A DNA stretch of 64,000 nucleotides from positions 62,001-126,000 of the forward strand of contig JACRPF010000013.1 of the NCBI GenBank assembly GCA_016214035.1. The letters run 5' to 3'. The notes under the pieces were generated by a model. It was not told the origin of the DNA. It was given only the letters and a program-made list of their open reading frames with translations, and searched no databases. A program made the position numbers and the translations under genes. The DNA is from Spirochaetota bacterium (GTDB taxonomy: Bacteria > Spirochaetota > Brachyspiria > Brachyspirales > JACRPF01). Each line of letters starts with the position of its first letter. The first letter of the stretch is position 1. This document shows positions 1 to 8,388 of this stretch, one piece after another.

Positions 1-60
1 TACGAGCCCGCGCGTGAAGCCGAAGCTGCCCGCTCCGATGAATGCGATCTTCTTGGCCAT
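1..60 (-). CDS. GH4 family glycosidase, N-terminal fragment
   Basis: The first 20 codons of a minus-strand gene that leaves the window. The N-terminus (start MAKKIAFIGAGSFGF) carries the GxGS dinucleotide-binding turn that opens GH4 enzymes, NAD+ and Mn2+ dependent glycosidases. The start is fixed by an AAGGAG ribosome site about seven bases upstream. It is the third tandem GH4 gene of the AraC-linked cluster at 1-4297, separated from the second by two hairpins. Substrate cannot be judged from this fragment. Confidence 0.85.
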   Translation of the reverse strand, partial: MAKKIAFIGAGSFGFTRGLV

Positions 61-82
61 GTGAAATCTCCTTGTGTTTATT

Positions 83-127
83 TCGGGGTCATGCCCCGAT
101 ATTTGTGCAAGGGAGTAAGCTCCCTTG
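83..127 (-). repeat. Two intercistronic hairpins between GH4 genes
   Basis: Two perfect stem-loops lie between the second and third GH4 genes. One has 6-bp arms TCGGGG/CCCCGA (83-88 with 94-99). The other has 8-bp arms CAAGGGAG/CTCCCTTG (108-115 with 120-127) and a 4-base loop. Neither is followed by a T-run in the direction of transcription, so they look like mRNA-processing or stabilising elements rather than terminators. That role is inferred. Confidence 0.7.
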
Positions 128-139
128 TTTCCTTTGATA

Positions 140-2050
140 CTACTTTTTCTTTTTTGCTGATTTCTTTCCCTTATGCGTTGCGCGGTCGGACATGGACGAC
201 ACAGCCGCTACGCCGCTTTCATAGTCCGTGCCGATGATGTGCGGCAATGCCGAGGGACTCAATCCTTTCACGAGTTCCTGCTTCGACACGTCCTTGCGTT
301 CATAGCGCAGGAATATGCCCCACGCATTGCCCGTGTTCGAATCGAGCGCGACGACGATCTCGTGCTCTCCTTTCGACGCGATGAACGGAATCTTCGCAGC
401 ATCTGCTTTTGCCGGATTCGTTCCGTTGGGATCGTAGAACGCCTCGCGTCCGTCTATCCACATCTTCACCGGTCCGTCATAACCGAACAGCACCGAGAGT
501 TCCATGCGTGACGCACATGTGATGCGGCTCACATAGTATACGAGCGCGGAACCGGCTTTGTTAAGCTCCTCGTGGCGGCTCATGAAATTACCGCTGAAGG
601 TATGTTTCTTGAGCCCGAGCATCGATTTTTTCGGATACGGGAGACCGCCCACATCGGCATGACGCAGTATCTTGCTCACCTGCGGCGTACGGACGTATGA
701 GGTTATCGGCGGGAGTCCGCCCGTTACGGTAACGGCTTTCGGTTTTGCGCACCAGGATGGTATGAAACGTTTTTCTGCTGCGAACAGTTCCTCTGCCATC
801 GAGCGTATCTCGGAAAGTGAACAGACAGCGGCAGACAGAGGATCCATCATCATCGCGTGTATGACGGCTTCGCGGTCATGGTTCATGACACCGTTCACGG
901 CGAGTTCGAACACCGCCATGTTCGAGCGGCAGAGCGCCGCGCACTGTTCGGGGAGGTCGCCGAAATGCGTGGGCATGAAACCGCGCGTGTCGACGAGTGT
1001 GGCGACTTCAACGACCCCCGTTTGCGGCAGGTTCGAGATCAAGCCGTCGTTCTTCACTGAGGCATAGATCACTTTTTTCCGGTCGAACATATGCGCTTCG
1101 ATGATGTCAGACGCGTATTCGTGCCCGCGCTTGAGCGGTATCTCGCGTTTGCCCATCGCCATCTCGTAGCGGCGCTTGTCGGTGGCCTTGCGCCATGACG
1201 GCCAGTTGTCCGCGTAGAAACTCGTGCCGCCTTTGTAGCCCTCGCGGCAATGGAGCTTGAGAAGGTCCTTCCGTTTGCGGTAATACGGCACATATTCTGA
1301 GTAGTGTCCGCAGCTTTCGGTGGAGAAATAGCCGAGGTTTGTGATGAGGTCGGTGCGTATCGGGAACGCCTCGATTACATCGGGGCGGAGTGCCGCTGCT
1401 CGGAGACGCGGATGCATATCCTCGCCTTTATAGGTGAGCGATGTGAACCACGCCATGTGATTGATGCCCGCGCACTGCCAGCGGAGTTCCTCGTAGGGAA
1501 CGCCGAGTATGTCGGAGACCTGACGCGAGTTGCCCTGCACGGAGTGGCAGAGACCTACGAACGGCTGATCGGTGGTGCGAACCGCGCCGAGCGTCATCAT
1601 CGACATGGGGTTCGTGTAGTTCATGATGAGCGCTTTGGGGCAGAGCTTCTTCGCGTCCTCGAGTATGCCGATAAACGGGGGCAGCGTGCGGAGCGTCTTC
1701 ATCACGCCGCCCGGTCCGATAGTGTCGCCGATGCACTGGTCGATGCCGTACTTGAGCGGTATGTCGTTGTCGTGCCGTACGCACTGCACGCCCGACACTT
1801 CGATGGTGCTGATGAGGTAATCGGTTCCGGGTAGTATCTTCTTTCTGTCGGTGGACGCCTCGATGCGCCATTTCGTTTTTTTGAGGAGCGTAAGTATGCG
1901 GTTGAGCAGTTTTACGTTTATCGCCAGACGATCCGCGTCGATATCCACAAGACCGATAACACCTTCATCAAGACCTTCGATGTTGAGGATGTCGGTGAAG
2001 AGCGGCTGGGTGAAACCCGAACCGGCTCCGAGGAGGGTGATTTTTGGCAT
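140..2050 (-). CDS. GH4 family alpha-galactosidase-like enzyme with C-terminal extension
   Basis: A 636-residue protein; a typical GH4 enzyme has about 430-480. Residues 1 to about 470 are GH4: N-terminal GAGSGF NAD turn, NYTNPMS, the metal-site motif CHSV within GLCHSVQG, and INHMAW. In GH4 the CHSV form is associated with alpha-galactosidases acting on unphosphorylated substrates, oxidising C3 of the sugar with NAD+ and Mn2+. The last 150 residues or so form a predicted beta-rich module (VKMWIDGREAF, GEHEIVVALD) resembling carbohydrate-binding sandwich domains, followed by a Lys-rich tail. No signal peptide, so cytoplasmic. Second gene of the GH4 cluster; exact substrate unknown. Confidence 0.88.
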   Translation of the reverse strand: MPKITLLGAGSGFTQPLFTDILNIEGLDEGVIGLVDIDADRLAINVKLLNRILTLLKKTKWRIEASTDRKKILPGTDYLISTIEVSGVQCVRHDNDIPLKYGIDQCIGDTIGPGGVMKTLRTLPPFIGILEDAKKLCPKALIMNYTNPMSMMTLGAVRTTDQPFVGLCHSVQGNSRQVSDILGVPYEELRWQCAGINHMAWFTSLTYKGEDMHPRLRAAALRPDVIEAFPIRTDLITNLGYFSTESCGHYSEYVPYYRKRKDLLKLHCREGYKGGTSFYADNWPSWRKATDKRRYEMAMGKREIPLKRGHEYASDIIEAHMFDRKKVIYASVKNDGLISNLPQTGVVEVATLVDTRGFMPTHFGDLPEQCAALCRSNMAVFELAVNGVMNHDREAVIHAMMMDPLSAAVCSLSEIRSMAEELFAAEKRFIPSWCAKPKAVTVTGGLPPITSYVRTPQVSKILRHADVGGLPYPKKSMLGLKKHTFSGNFMSRHEELNKAGSALVYYVSRITCASRMELSVLFGYDGPVKMWIDGREAFYDPNGTNPAKADAAKIPFIASKGEHEIVVALDSNTGNAWGIFLRYERKDVSKQELVKGLSPSALPHIIGTDYESGVAAVSSMSDRATHKGKKSAKKKK

Positions 2051-2063
2051 TGGTATTTCCTTA

Positions 2064-2107
2064 TTTGAACCGCAGGCGCGGATATATATCCGCGCCTGCG
2101 GTTCAAA
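2064..2107 (-). repeat. Perfect 44-bp palindrome between two GH4 genes
   Basis: Two 22-bp arms meet with no spacer; the left arm starts TTTGAACCGCAGGCGC and the right arm is its exact reverse complement. It begins directly after the TAG stop of the upstream GH4 gene (2108) and ends just before the AAGGAA ribosome site of the next one. The RNA would form a very stable hairpin with a few bases of AU loop and no T-run after it. A role in mRNA stability or unequal expression of the two cistrons is inferred. Confidence 0.9.
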
Positions 2108-3445
2108 CTATTTGTACTTCGGAAGCATCTTACCGTGCGCTTTGATGAGGTCGTCGCACAGCGAGCGTATCTGATCGAGCGTCAGTTCGCTTGAGGTATG
2201 CGGGTCCATCATCGCCGCATGATAGACGGCGTCTTTCTTGAGTGTGAGCGCCGCTTCGATGGCGAGGAGATGCACGTTGATGTTGCCCCGGTTGAGTCCC
2301 GCGAGCTGTTCGGGAAGCGGTCCCGCGTAGCAGCCCTGCACGCCGTTACGGTCAACGAGGCAGGCCACTTCCACCACGGCGTTCGACGGCAGATTCGGGA
2401 TGAAGCCCTTGTTGAGCACGTTCCCGCCGATGCGCGTGGGAATATCGGTCTCGATTGCTTCCATAATATACGAACCGTATTCATGCGAGCGTTTATGCGA
2501 GAGACTGCTGTTCTTCACGATCTCGTCGCGCTGACGTTTCCATCCGGCAATCTGGTTCACGCAGCGGCGCGGATATTCGTCGAGCGGGATATTGAACTCT
2601 TCGATGAGTTCGGGGAATTTATCCTTTATCCAGTACTGCGTATACTCGGCGTTATGTTCCGAAGATTCGGTCACATAGTAACCGAAATATTCCATAAGTG
2701 CGTGACGGACCATGTCGCCGTATTTCTGCGCGCCCTTTTTTCGCGCTGCGGCCAGTTTTTTCGCCGCGCGTCTTTTAATTTCAGGATAGAGGTCCTTTCC
2801 GCCATCGGTCACTTCAAGAAGCCACGCCATGTGATTGATACCGGCTATCTTCCACTGAAGTTTTTTCACGCTGTCGGTCATCTCAAGTCCGCGAAGGAGC
2901 CCCGCCGCGCAGCCCTGCACCGAGTGGCAGAGGCCTACGGTCTTGATGCTGCTGCCGCGGAGCATAGCACCGGTGAGCATGGACATGGGATTCGTGTAAT
3001 TGAGGAACCACGCATCCGGACATACCTTTTCCATGTCGTGCGCGAAATCGAGCATGACCGGAATGGTGCGGAGTGCGCGGAATATTCCGCCGATGCCGAG
3101 CGTGTCGGCTATGGTCTGGCGTAAGCCGTATTTCTTGGGTATTTCGAAGTCGATGACCGTTGACGGTTCATAGCCGCCCACCTGAATGGCGTTCACCACA
3201 TAATTCGCGCCGGAGAGCGCGGCTTTCCGCTGGGCCACGCCGAGGTGCGCGGTGATCTTCGCCCGTTTTTCATTGATGTTCGCGTTGAGCGTATCGAGCA
3301 TGAGCTTCGACTCTTTGAGCCGTACCGCGTCGATGTCGTACAGTGCGATGTGTGAATCCTGAAGCGCGGGGGTAAGCATCGAATCTCCGAGCACATTCTT
3401 TGCGAATATCGTGCTGCCTGCGCCCATGAATGTTATTTTCGGCAT
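2108..3445 (-). CDS. GH4 family alpha-galactosidase-like enzyme
   Basis: A 445-residue protein, normal length for GH4. Visible motifs are the N-terminal GAGSTIF NAD turn, NYTNPMSM, GLCHSVQG with the Cys and His that hold the catalytic Mn2+, and INHMAW. The CHSV motif matches the alpha-galactosidase group. No signal peptide, so it should act on imported oligosaccharides. The start has an AAAGGAG ribosome site. It is the first structural gene after the AraC regulator at 3545-4297. Its promoter region (3446-3544) has candidate regulator repeats and TATA-like -10 sequences around 3475-3486. No PTS or transporter gene is next to it in the window. Confidence 0.9.
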   Translation of the reverse strand: MPKITFMGAGSTIFAKNVLGDSMLTPALQDSHIALYDIDAVRLKESKLMLDTLNANINEKRAKITAHLGVAQRKAALSGANYVVNAIQVGGYEPSTVIDFEIPKKYGLRQTIADTLGIGGIFRALRTIPVMLDFAHDMEKVCPDAWFLNYTNPMSMLTGAMLRGSSIKTVGLCHSVQGCAAGLLRGLEMTDSVKKLQWKIAGINHMAWLLEVTDGGKDLYPEIKRRAAKKLAAARKKGAQKYGDMVRHALMEYFGYYVTESSEHNAEYTQYWIKDKFPELIEEFNIPLDEYPRRCVNQIAGWKRQRDEIVKNSSLSHKRSHEYGSYIMEAIETDIPTRIGGNVLNKGFIPNLPSNAVVEVACLVDRNGVQGCYAGPLPEQLAGLNRGNINVHLLAIEAALTLKKDAVYHAAMMDPHTSSELTLDQIRSLCDDLIKAHGKMLPKYK

Positions 3446-3503
3446 TGTTGTCTCCTTTTGCCGTGCGAGTATGAACTATAATATAACCCCGTGCGGATGA
3501 CGG

Positions 3504-3532
3504 TCTATGTCATTATGTTGTTTTTCTATGTC
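3504..3532 (-). promoter_or_regulatory. Candidate AraC-family operator of the GH4 operon
   Basis: Two identical 8-bp direct repeats, GACATAGA on the minus strand (3525-3532 and 3504-3511), lie exactly 21 bp apart, two helical turns. The proximal copy overlaps the -35 region if the -10 is TATATT at 3480-3485. This is the usual geometry for an AraC-family activator, and an AraC gene ends 13 bp away. Binding is inferred. Confidence 0.55.
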
Positions 3533-3544
3533 GGAATTTGACGG

Positions 3545-4297
3545 CTACCGGCGCCCGTCGGAAAGCTTCTTCCGGTATGCGCTCGGTGTCATGCCGGTAT
3601 GCGTCTTGAAATCGGCCGCGAAATGCTGCGATGTTGCATAGCCGCTTTCAAAGGCCACTGACGTGATATTCATCGTCCCCGCAAGCAGTTTGCATGCTTT
3701 CGCGATGCGTTCCTTCATCTGATATTCCTTGGGCGACATGCCGGTGAGCCGTTTGAACATGCGCGTGAAATGCTCGTGGCTGAACGGGATATCCCTGAAA
3801 ATATCGCCGAAATGACGGTTTTCATCGAGCGAACAGGATATGAGATTCTTGGCAAAATCAATCCAGAACGCGTCGTCACGCATTTCCGGTTTGTCGTCGC
3901 CGATATGCGCATATACCAATGCCGCAAGATAATTCCCCGCCGCTTGTACAATTTCACGATGCATTCCGGATGGGCGTCCGATAGCTTCACTTACCTGCCT
4001 GGCCGCAGCCGATATCGTCCCGTCCTCGGGGATGATCACCGATGCTGCGCGCTTTGCGGCGATGCGGACGTTCGGTTCAATTACATACACACCACGGTAG
4101 CTTCGTGAACGGGTGAACAGTTTGAACGCGGTATGCGGAAACAATACGAGCGTCGCTCCGGGGACGATGCGTCGCACAGCGGCCTCTTTAATGAAGAGTT
4201 CGCCCTCGGTGACGTGTATTATCTGCCGGATGTCATAGTCGTCCGATGAGAACGAATATCCTGCTTCCCGAATTTTCAATCCGACGTCGATGGGCAT
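3545..4297 (-). CDS. AraC family transcriptional regulator
   Basis: A 250-residue regulator. The N-terminal 140 residues or so are a cupin-like sensing domain. The C-terminal 100 contain two helix-turn-helix units ending in the AraC signature (FESGYATSQHFAADFKTHTG, then TPSAYRKK). It lies immediately upstream of, and in the same direction as, the GH4 genes, and the GH4 promoter carries 21-bp-spaced direct repeats, so it probably activates that cluster in response to a sugar. It is divergent from the URO-D-family gene at 4413. The effector is unknown. Confidence 0.9.
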   Translation of the reverse strand: MPIDVGLKIREAGYSFSSDDYDIRQIIHVTEGELFIKEAAVRRIVPGATLVLFPHTAFKLFTRSRSYRGVYVIEPNVRIAAKRAASVIIPEDGTISAAARQVSEAIGRPSGMHREIVQAAGNYLAALVYAHIGDDKPEMRDDAFWIDFAKNLISCSLDENRHFGDIFRDIPFSHEHFTRMFKRLTGMSPKEYQMKERIAKACKLLAGTMNITSVAFESGYATSQHFAADFKTHTGMTPSAYRKKLSDGRR

Positions 4298-4412
4298 TTG
4301 TTTTATGTTCCGGATGATATCAAATTTTCATACACGCCATGTCATTTCGCAGAACGCCGCTATGTGCTTTAAATAGTATATTCAAGTCATGTTATCGTCA
4401 AGGAGCACCACT

Positions 4413-5558
4413 ATGACACACGCAATGACGCAGCGGGAACGATATGTGAACGCACTATTGTATAAGGAAACCGATGTGCTGCCGTTGACGCCCGGCGGCG
4501 GACGTAAATCCACACGCGAAGCATGGTATGGCCAGGGCCTTCCGCGCAATGTGCGCGACATCACCGAATACGCGTACCGTTCCGCGGGCGGGACACGTGA
4601 ATGGCCGCGGCATAACGGTTACACGGATTTTCCGGTGCTTGAACGTATGATGCCGATGTTCGAGGAAAAGGTCATCGAGGTGAAGGAAGACTCGCATATC
4701 GTTCAGGACTGGAAGGGAAATATCTGCGAGATAGGAAAAGAGTTCGATGTGAGCTATCTTCGCAATGCCGTCGACTTCGTCACACGCCGCTGGATAAAAT
4801 GTCCGGTGGAAAACCGCGCCGACTGGGAAGACATGAAGCGCCGCTACAATCCCGATGACCCGGCGCGTCTTCCCGCTGACGCCGCCGCTCGCGCCGATAA
4901 ACTCCTGAGCCGCGACTGGTTCCTTGAATTCCATTTCTCGGGACCGTTCTGGCAATTGCGCGAATGGCTCGGTTTCGAAAATCTCTGCATGACGATGGCT
5001 AACGACCCGGATTTTGTACACGAGATGCTTTTCTTTTGGCAGGAATACATCGTGCAATTGATGGAAAACGCATTCCGGTATGTGACGCCCGACAGCGTGC
5101 ATATATCAGAAGACATGGCGTACAAATCATACTCGATGATATCGCCGGAGATGACGCGGGAATTTCTCATGCCGGTATGGCGCCGCTGGGGCGAGGTGAT
5201 ACGCGCTCACGGCATCAAACTTTTTGCCTGCGATTCCGACGGCTTCATCGGCGAACTGCTGCCGCTCTGGATAGAAGCTGGTATCAATGTCTGCGACCCC
5301 ATCGAGGTTGCCGCGGGGAACGACATTGTTGCGTTCAGCAAGCGGTTCGGAAAAAATATGGCGTATCGCGGCGGCGTTGACAAGCGGGCGATGGCGAAAG
5401 GCGGGCGCGTCATCGAGGCTGAGATGGAACGCATCGCACCGGCAATCGCGAACGGCGGATTTATACCCAGCTGTGACCACGGTGTTCCGCCTGATGTCTC
5501 ATGGCCGGACTTCGTGAACTATACAAAACTGTTGGCGCACAAGACCGGCTGGATGTGA
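4413..5558 (+). CDS. Uroporphyrinogen decarboxylase (URO-D) domain protein
   Basis: A 381-residue protein of the URO-D superfamily, which includes HemE and corrinoid methyltransferases of the MtaA/CmuA type. The opening MTQRERYVNALLYKETD and the closing GGFIPSCDHGVPPDVSW are typical of the environmental branch, not of haem-synthesis HemE. The start at 4413 is chosen because AAGGAG (4400-4405) sits seven bases upstream. An in-frame ATG at 4389 coincides with the transcription start predicted from a TATATT box at 4377-4382 and is less likely. Members of this branch often occur in carbohydrate clusters with unknown reactions. No corrinoid partner is nearby, so the substrate is open. Confidence 0.85.
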   Translation: MTHAMTQRERYVNALLYKETDVLPLTPGGGRKSTREAWYGQGLPRNVRDITEYAYRSAGGTREWPRHNGYTDFPVLERMMPMFEEKVIEVKEDSHIVQDWKGNICEIGKEFDVSYLRNAVDFVTRRWIKCPVENRADWEDMKRRYNPDDPARLPADAAARADKLLSRDWFLEFHFSGPFWQLREWLGFENLCMTMANDPDFVHEMLFFWQEYIVQLMENAFRYVTPDSVHISEDMAYKSYSMISPEMTREFLMPVWRRWGEVIRAHGIKLFACDSDGFIGELLPLWIEAGINVCDPIEVAAGNDIVAFSKRFGKNMAYRGGVDKRAMAKGGRVIEAEMERIAPAIANGGFIPSCDHGVPPDVSWPDFVNYTKLLAHKTGWM

Positions 5559-5592
5559 TGATACAATAAAGGATAGTGTCAAAAAACATACC

Positions 5593-5620
5593 TTGACGCG
5601 ACTCACAGACAGAATATACT
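5593..5620 (+). promoter_or_regulatory. Promoter of the Tat-protein/sulfatase pair
   Basis: TTGACG (5593-5598) and TATACT (5615-5620) with a 16-bp spacer. The predicted transcript start near 5627 leaves about 43 bases before the GTG start at 5670. Confidence 0.65.
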
Positions 5621-5669
5621 TACCGTCATCGGATACATCAGCTATGACGCCTGATGTGAGGATGTTTCT

Positions 5670-6506
5670 GTGAAGCGACGCGATTTTATCACTGAGAGCA
5701 TTGCTCTGCTTGCGGCAGCGGCAGCATCGCTGCCGGTATTCGGCGCATCGGCAAAGACTGCAAAGAAAAAAAGTTCCGAGCAGCACACGGATTCGGACAT
5801 CGCCTCGTCAGGCGGTCATTATTCGCTTCGCCCCGTTTCAGACCGTGTCGTCGGGTATAGGCCGCCGGCCGGCGCTATTGGAAACGGCACATGGTCGTTC
5901 ACCTATGCGATGGTGATCTGCATGCCGAACAGAGCGCCGAGCGGGAATCGCAAAGCCGTTGAACAGGGATCGCTCACGATAACGAAACGTGTGCGGGAGT
6001 ATACACAGCGGACCGAGGTGCGCACGGGAGCTACGGTCCATACCGGAGAATTCACGCTATCATGCGGAGCGGACGGTTCACTTAAAAGCTGGAAGGGTAT
6101 ATCGGCGTTCAAGGGCGGAGAAATGAATTCGACGATACCTGAGACCGGCACGCAGCGGGACTGCACGGTGATGATGAACGGCCGCTCTGCGATGTATGCG
6201 GTTCCGGCATCCGCAATGATACTGCCGTTACCCGCCGTCATCGACCGTATTATAACATCTGCAGACAAAGCCGCGGTGCGGCGGTTCACCTTTTTCGATG
6301 AAGCCTGCACACTGAAAGAATCGCATATGCTTTTGTATGAATCGGCTGTGACGCTGCCGCTTGCCGATGGACCGGTCACGTTCGACGTGTGGCGGCAGGA
6401 CGGCACCGGCATACACCCGCGGCATTACTGGGTTGATGCCGGCGGACGTGTTCTCTTCATCACTCAGGGGCTGCGGTCGTATCTCCTCACCGCATGCGGA
6501 AGCTGA
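5670..6506 (+). CDS. Tat-exported protein of unknown function
   Basis: A 278-residue protein starting with GTG. The N-terminus KRRDFITESIALLAAAAASL is a twin-arginine-type signal: an RR pair, then a hydrophobic stretch ending near FGASA. The mature part is predicted to be mostly beta (GEFTLSCGADGSL, VTFDVWRQDG) and I recognise no family. It ends one base before the sulfatase gene at 6508 and shares its promoter, so it probably works with that enzyme or its substrate outside the cytoplasm. The GTG start is supported by GAGG nine bases upstream. Confidence 0.7.
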   Translation: MKRRDFITESIALLAAAAASLPVFGASAKTAKKKSSEQHTDSDIASSGGHYSLRPVSDRVVGYRPPAGAIGNGTWSFTYAMVICMPNRAPSGNRKAVEQGSLTITKRVREYTQRTEVRTGATVHTGEFTLSCGADGSLKSWKGISAFKGGEMNSTIPETGTQRDCTVMMNGRSAMYAVPASAMILPLPAVIDRIITSADKAAVRRFTFFDEACTLKESHMLLYESAVTLPLADGPVTFDVWRQDGTGIHPRHYWVDAGGRVLFITQGLRSYLLTACGS

Positions 6507-6507
6507 T

Positions 6508-7761
6508 ATGAAACCGAACATCATCTTCATCCATGTCGATCAGCTGAATGCTCGTGCGATACGTGCACTCGGCTGCAGATATGTGAGCACGCCGAACCTC
6601 GATCATCTGTTCGAAAACGGGACGTCGTTCGATATCTCATATTCCGCGAATCCCGTATGCTGTCCCGCCAGAACAAGCTGGTACACCGGACGCATGTCGA
6701 GCGAGCACGGCGTCATCGACAATCAGTTCACGCTGCAGCGCGACCCGCCCGATCTCGGGCAGTGGCTGTCGGCGCGCGGGTATGACTGCTGCTACACGGG
6801 CAAGTGGCATGTGCCGGGAAGGCGTGTCGATCAGAGTTTCCGATTTCTCTACGGCGGAAGCGGCATGGGTGAATATACGGACGCCGCTGTGGCGCGCGCC
6901 GCCGAGTCGTTCCTTATCACGCGTGAAGGTGATACCCCGTTTTTTTTGAACGTCGGTTTTCTCAATCCGCATGACATATGCTACTGGCTGTTCGCGAAGA
7001 ATCCGGCGAAGTATGAATACGCAATGTTCATACGTGATGCGCTTCCGCCCTTGCCGAAAAGCTACGACCCGTCGCAGTCCACCGGTTTCAACAGCGAGGA
7101 TGAGATCAGGTTTTATATCTACTCATATTACCGCATGGTCGAGATGGTCGACCGCGAGATCGGACGCATACTCACCGCGCTCAGCTCATCGAGGTTCGCG
7201 AAAAACACGCTGGTGCTTTTCTCGGCGGATCACGGTGAGATGCTCGTTGAACACAATCAGTTTACCAAGGGAGTGCTCTATGAAGGCTCCGTACGGGTGC
7301 CGCTGGCAGCCTATTGGCCCGGTGTTGTCAAGCGCGGTACCATAGACCGCGACCACGCCGTTTCGGGCGTGGATATCACCGCAACCATACTCGACTACGC
7401 CGGAGCGCCGCTCATGCCGAAGATGACATTCGCGCGCAGTCTGCGTCCGTTCATTGAGGGCCGGAGCGCTGATTCATGGCGCGGTTTCATCGCCGCGGAG
7501 AACTACCGCCATGACCTTGAGACGATGATACGCGCGGGCACTATGAAAAGCATCCATTCGCCTGCGGGTATTTCGCTGTTCGATCTTGCGAAGGACCCGG
7601 ACGAATTGAGGGATGTCGCCGCGGATACGACGTATGCGCAGACGGCCGCACAGCATAAAAAAATGTACAGCGAATATCGCAGTATCATCGATCCGATTCC
7701 GGAACCGGCGGACGGATGGGGCAAAGCGGCGAAAAAGAAGGGCAAGGACGATTATGAATAG
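6508..7761 (+). CDS. Sulfatase (arylsulfatase superfamily)
   Basis: A 417-residue enzyme of the alkaline phosphatase-like fold. The formylglycine-forming motif CxPxR is at C51-C52-P53-A54-R55 within NPVCCPARTSWYTGR. Other landmarks are IIFIHVDQLNAR, TGKWHVPG and FSADHGEML. It hydrolyses sulfate esters, most likely of a sulfated polysaccharide or its fragments. Start ATG 6508 follows the previous stop by one base, so translation is coupled. No signal peptide of its own. The maturase that would convert C51 to formylglycine is not in this window. Confidence 0.9.
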   Translation: MKPNIIFIHVDQLNARAIRALGCRYVSTPNLDHLFENGTSFDISYSANPVCCPARTSWYTGRMSSEHGVIDNQFTLQRDPPDLGQWLSARGYDCCYTGKWHVPGRRVDQSFRFLYGGSGMGEYTDAAVARAAESFLITREGDTPFFLNVGFLNPHDICYWLFAKNPAKYEYAMFIRDALPPLPKSYDPSQSTGFNSEDEIRFYIYSYYRMVEMVDREIGRILTALSSSRFAKNTLVLFSADHGEMLVEHNQFTKGVLYEGSVRVPLAAYWPGVVKRGTIDRDHAVSGVDITATILDYAGAPLMPKMTFARSLRPFIEGRSADSWRGFIAAENYRHDLETMIRAGTMKSIHSPAGISLFDLAKDPDELRDVAADTTYAQTAAQHKKMYSEYRSIIDPIPEPADGWGKAAKKKGKDDYE

Positions 7762-7804
7762 TACTGCGACAGTGAAAAACGTGTATGATTTCAGCGCATA
7801 GCTG

Positions 7805-7833
7805 TTGACACCGGACGGTAAGACTCATATACT
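7805..7833 (+). promoter_or_regulatory. Promoter of the nfeD-SPFH operon
   Basis: TTGACA (7805-7810) and TATACT (7828-7833) with a 17-bp spacer, near consensus. The predicted start is near 7840, giving an 80-base leader before the NfeD gene. Confidence 0.75.
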
Positions 7834-7920
7834 GTTGCATATGAAACAGGAAACGGCACACGATCGATCTCGGGACACATCATTCCGGCATTACTGCATC
7901 GTGGCAGCGGAGCACCGCTG

Positions 7921-8388
7921 ATGGATTCCTTCGTCATCATCCTGCTCTGCACGGGCGGCGCCATCGTCATTGCGGAGGTATTCCTTCCCGGCGGCATAGC
8001 CGTAGCCATAGGACTCAGCCTCATCGCCGCAGCGCTGCTCCGTCATTTCGGTTTTGCCGTCACCTATACGAAACTTCTCGTCACGTGGCTTATCATCACA
8101 CCGGTGCTGCTCGCCATCTGTATGTTCATCGCCCGGCGGTTTTTCGGCGGTACCGTGAATAAAAAGCCGTACGATGAAGATGCCGCGCTTGCCGATGAGA
8201 CCTGCGAGGTCATCGTGCCGGTGACGGCGAAGGACGACAGCGGCCGGGTGAAATGGCGCGGCACCGACTGGTCGGCGCGGAGCACCGGAGCGGTACTTGC
8301 CGCAGGTACAAAGGCGCGCATTGTGAGACAGGATAACCTTACGCTCATCATAAAAACCATCCCGGAAAAAAAGGAGAGAAGGAAATGA
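7921..8388 (+). CDS. NfeD family membrane protein
   Basis: A 155-residue protein. Two or three hydrophobic helices fill residues 5-80, followed by a small OB-fold domain (GRVKWRGTDWSARS, then VLAAGTKARIVRQDNLTLII) that defines NfeD C-termini. NfeD proteins partner SPFH proteins in membrane microdomains, and the next two genes are SPFH proteins. The stop overlaps the next ATG by four bases (8385-8388), showing translational coupling. It lacks the ClpP-like protease domain of long NfeD forms. Ribosome site GGAG precedes the ATG. Confidence 0.88.
   Translation: MDSFVIILLCTGGAIVIAEVFLPGGIAVAIGLSLIAAALLRHFGFAVTYTKLLVTWLIITPVLLAICMFIARRFFGGTVNKKPYDEDAALADETCEVIVPVTAKDDSGRVKWRGTDWSARSTGAVLAAGTKARIVRQDNLTLIIKTIPEKKERRK

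Noticed and set aside
4389-4412. Leaderless start at 4389 for the URO-D-family gene
   Set aside because: The spacing from TATATT would fit, but AAGGAG lies seven bases before ATG 4413 and the family N-terminus begins there.
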